64,000 nucleotides of DNA from UBA1952 sp965200035. GTDB taxonomy: Bacteria; Bacteroidota; Bacteroidia; Chitinophagales; Chitinophagaceae. The notes under the pieces are model-generated. The model saw nothing but the letters and a program-made list of their open reading frames with translations, ran no database searches and had not been told where the DNA came from. The translations under genes and the position numbers were made by a program. The stretch is taken from NCBI GenBank assembly GCA_965200035.1, contig OZ241334.1, positions 62,001 to 126,000 on the forward strand, read 5' to 3'. Within the stretch, counting starts at the first letter, position 1. Each line of letters begins with the position of its first letter. This document shows, in pieces, positions 61,890-64,000 of the stretch.

Positions 61890-61908
61890 CAAAAAAATCA
61901 ATCCATTA

Positions 61909-63411
61909 TCAGTTCTTCGTAACCCTTGTGTTGCTGATTATTCCACCATCCTTTAATACCTGTAGCAGATATATGCCCGAAGGCAGCAGGTTCATATCTA
62001 CGGTAGTGGTATTAGCGTCCGCTGCTTTGCTCATGATGGTGCGGCCATCGAGGGCCAGCAGGCGTAGCTGCGCGCCTGCTTCCACACCTGTTATGATAGC
62101 TACATTGGTCACCGGATTCGGATAAAGCAGGATGCTTGCCGCATCTTCGCCAAAATTCAGGATGCGGATTTCAGAGTAAGTGTAGTCTCCGTTTTTATCT
62201 ACCATCTTCAGGCGGTAGTAATGCGTGCCCGCTCCGGGAGCAGTATGGATGAAGCTGTAACTGGTCTTTGCCTCGCTGTTGTTGGTAGCCACCCTGCTTA
62301 TAGCAGTGAATTCTTTACCGTCCATACTATGCTCAATACTATAATAATCTGCATTTACCTCGCTCGCTGCTGCCCAGGTAAGCAGCCCATCTTCGCCGCG
62401 GCGGGCAGCACTAAAGCTCAGCAGCTTTACCGGTAGAGCCACCAGCGCACAGCTCGAAGTGTTGAAGCCAAAGGTGCTGGATGCCTTGCAGCCGCCCGCA
62501 TTGGTAACGGTAATCGTGTAGTTGCCTGCATCGCGGTCTGTGGTGCCGGTGTAGGTTACAGAATTGGCCGTGCTAACGGGTGCAGTGCGCTGCGAGAGCG
62601 CAGGCAGTGTCCAGGCGTAGCTGAGGGTGCCGGTGCCGGTAGCGTTGGCCGCGATGGTGAAGTTGCCACCTGCGCAGTTGATGGTTGGTGCAATGGTAGG
62701 GTCACCGACTACGGTAATAGAAGCGATCGGGTCGCCGGGGCGGTTGCAGGCATCGGGGGTGTTGCCGGTAAGGCGGCGGTAGCGGGTATCCTGCACCACG
62801 GTGCCGATTTGTGCGGCGGTAAGGTTCTGGCCGGTAGCGCCGGCTATATTGGTCCAGTTTACGCCATCTACCTGGCGCTGCCACTGGTAAGCGGCTGCAC
62901 CGGGGGCTATTTGTGTGGCATAGTTGGGGTAAGCATTGGTAACACCAAGACTGTAAGAAGTACCGGCGCGGTTGATGTTGGGAATTAGGTAGGATGTTGC
63001 ACCGGCGTTTATATCGGCAGGAGTAGCGCCGCAGCCTATGGATTGAGTAGCGGGGGTTAGGGAATACGTAGTGAGATCAGGCGGGTTGGCAAAACTTAGC
63101 AGCACCGGCTGCGCGATCCCCCCGGTATTGATGTTGGTAGTGATGGCCCCATCGGTAAGCGGAAAATTATCAGAGCCGGAAGATATAGCGAGGTAGATGC
63201 GGCATTTGTTGAACTTCACCCCGTTGTTACCTATGGGGTCTGTATCTGCACCGGAGCCACCAAGATAGGTGCTGTACAATAAGCTCTGGCCATTGGCGCT
63301 GAGCTTGGAAAATGTAGCTTCGCTACTCCCAAAATTGGTAGACTGCAAGGCACTGGCGGTTACAGGGAAAGGAGTAGCGCCGGAGCTTGATGAATAACCA
63401 AGGATGTACAC
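61909..63411 (-). CDS. T9SS surface protein with SBBP propeller remnant (5' truncated?)
   Basis: The visible 500 residues start with a beta-propeller (SBBP-like) blade (FGSSEATFSKLSANGQ, YSTYLGGSGAD, DNFPLTDGAI). Immunoglobulin-like segments follow (AYQWQRQVDGVNWTNIAG, YTITVTNAGGC) and then the LPVKLLSFSAARRGEDG module also found in the 37.9-kb protein. The C-terminal sorting module is LYPNPVTNVAI, LLPSGIYLLQV, ending RVTKN. There is no signal peptide. The frame is open to 63429 and GTG at 63411 is the only start. The 5' end therefore looks cut, near the start of an oppositely oriented gene fragment. Confidence 0.8.
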   Translation of the reverse strand: MYILGYSSSSGATPFPVTASALQSTNFGSSEATFSKLSANGQSLLYSTYLGGSGADTDPIGNNGVKFNKCRIYLAISSGSDNFPLTDGAITTNINTGGIAQPVLLSFANPPDLTTYSLTPATQSIGCGATPADINAGATSYLIPNINRAGTSYSLGVTNAYPNYATQIAPGAAAYQWQRQVDGVNWTNIAGATGQNLTAAQIGTVVQDTRYRRLTGNTPDACNRPGDPIASITVVGDPTIAPTINCAGGNFTIAANATGTGTLSYAWTLPALSQRTAPVSTANSVTYTGTTDRDAGNYTITVTNAGGCKASSTFGFNTSSCALVALPVKLLSFSAARRGEDGLLTWAAASEVNADYYSIEHSMDGKEFTAISRVATNNSEAKTSYSFIHTAPGAGTHYYRLKMVDKNGDYTYSEIRILNFGEDAASILLYPNPVTNVAIITGVEAGAQLRLLALDGRTIMSKAADANTTTVDMNLLPSGIYLLQVLKDGGIISNTRVTKN

Positions 63412-64000
63412 ATAAATCCAACCATTTAGTCAGGTACAATGTGGCTACTGGCTTAGTAGCTGATTCGATCAGGCTGACAGGGCTTTCGGAAAAAGACCGA
63501 ATTAATCTTTCGGTTAATGAATCAGGGGAGATTTATGCACTAATCTGGGACAAAAACAATATTGAGAAATTTGACCGAGAAGGCATGTTGATCCGAAATT
63601 ATTTTTATAACGACGCAAATACAACGCTTTACGCTTTGTATTATGACCTGAATATCTCTAAAAACAATCACGTTTTCTTATACGAACACTACTCAGCGAA
63701 TGGCATAGAGTTTTGTAAATATCCAATATGGGCTGAGTACGTTGTAAATGATAGTACGAATGAGATCAAGAGGATCAGGCATTTTGGCGAATTCCCCGCA
63801 CCTTATAAAAGGGATTATTACGATGAATATTATCCATCCATTGTAAATATAGATTCTGTTACTAATGCCTACCTTTTTGGCATCGCACCTAAGCTGTATG
63901 TAGAACAGAATGGCAGGGTCGCTTCCCACACCGTTACGGGCATGGACCCATGTATCTACCCACCGGTCAAAGACAACAATATACGCGTCAATTATCTGGA
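63390..64000 (+). CDS. Propeller-like protein fragment, open to the window edge
   Basis: A plus-strand frame is open from after a stop at 63375 to the right edge, with its first ATG at 63390. From about 63423 the translation has clear protein character (HLVRYNVATGLVADSIRLTG, NESGEIYALIWDKNNIEKFD, YYPSIVNIDSVTNAYLFGI) and resembles a repeat-rich beta-propeller. The first eleven residues, MNNQGCTHKSN, do not and overlap the start of the minus-strand gene. No signal peptide is present, so the gene appears cut at its 5' end. I cannot name a family. Confidence 0.7.
   Translation, partial: MNNQGCTHKSNHLVRYNVATGLVADSIRLTGLSEKDRINLSVNESGEIYALIWDKNNIEKFDREGMLIRNYFYNDANTTLYALYYDLNISKNNHVFLYEHYSANGIEFCKYPIWAEYVVNDSTNEIKRIRHFGEFPAPYKRDYYDEYYPSIVNIDSVTNAYLFGIAPKLYVEQNGRVASHTVTGMDPCIYPPVKDNNIRVNYL

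Overview
The window reads as chromosomal DNA from a member of the Bacteroidota, most likely a Chitinophagales/Chitinophagaceae-type organism (inference). The signs are three large secreted proteins with type IX secretion (T9SS) C-terminal modules, upstream boxes of the TAnnTTTG type instead of sigma-70 promoters, a eukaryotic-type NADP isocitrate dehydrogenase, a 615-residue PurF-like protein, DUF6263, DUF6157 and DUF5522 proteins, a CCC-motif membrane protein and a split UshA-like nucleotidase. About 58 protein genes and two tRNA genes are supported. No rRNA, CRISPR array, transposase or phage gene was seen, so this is mostly an ordinary housekeeping chromosome.

Layout. 0-4.2 kb: 5'-cut adenylate-forming ligase, icd, pterin dehydratase, a frameshifted outer-membrane protein, tRNA-Pro and tRNA-Ser. 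A 51-bp copy of the tRNA-Pro 3' end plus its terminator lies 1,026 bp away, bracketing the broken gene. 4.3-14.9 kb, mostly minus: dnaA, split 5'-nucleotidase, L,D-transpeptidase, overlapping trmB/DUF5522/alkyltransferase-like genes, a DUF2752/CCC-motif pair, a UbiA-like protein, an acyl-CoA carboxylase subunit and a HEAT-repeat protein. 14.9-15.35 kb is a spacer with seven hexamers at an exact 21-bp period. 15.3-25.9 kb, plus: tex, DUF6263 lipoprotein, desaturase, M4 protease, ffh, DUF6157 and an SRPBCC protein. 26-33.7 kb, minus: msrB, membrane proteins, M23 peptidase, PurF-like protein, reductase, SMR transporter, GT39-like protein and MarC. 33.8-44.6 kb: gmk, CNNM transporter, 3-hydroxyanthranilate dioxygenase, PLP lyase (minus), T9SS adhesin, cyanophycinase-aspartase pair and an SDR.

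44.7-51.5 kb is the best-defined system: a tightly packed, partly overlapping nine-gene minus-strand operon for molybdenum cofactor. In transcription order it is moaC, a MobB-like/MobA fusion, a secreted SUOX-fold protein, moaD, moaE, moaA, moeB-rhodanese, a TauE/SafE permease and moeA. No catalytic molybdoenzyme or molybdate ABC transporter is in the window, which makes the secreted SUOX-like protein and the permease the interesting parts. 51.6-64 kb: lipoprotein esterase, double SRPBCC protein, GlxA-type regulator, a C45 acyltransferase plus GT2-DUF2062 pair, hutI behind a tandemly duplicated start region, a lone class III-type PHA synthase, a double-OmpA protein, and two divergent surface-protein genes that both seem to lose their 5' ends at about 63.42 kb.

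Intergenic DNA is rich in repeats: palindromic half-units beginning GTCAT and ending ATCCC, a GGTTCAGG/TCCCGACCC repeat in three places, and AT-rich low-complexity runs arranged as inverted pairs beside start codons.
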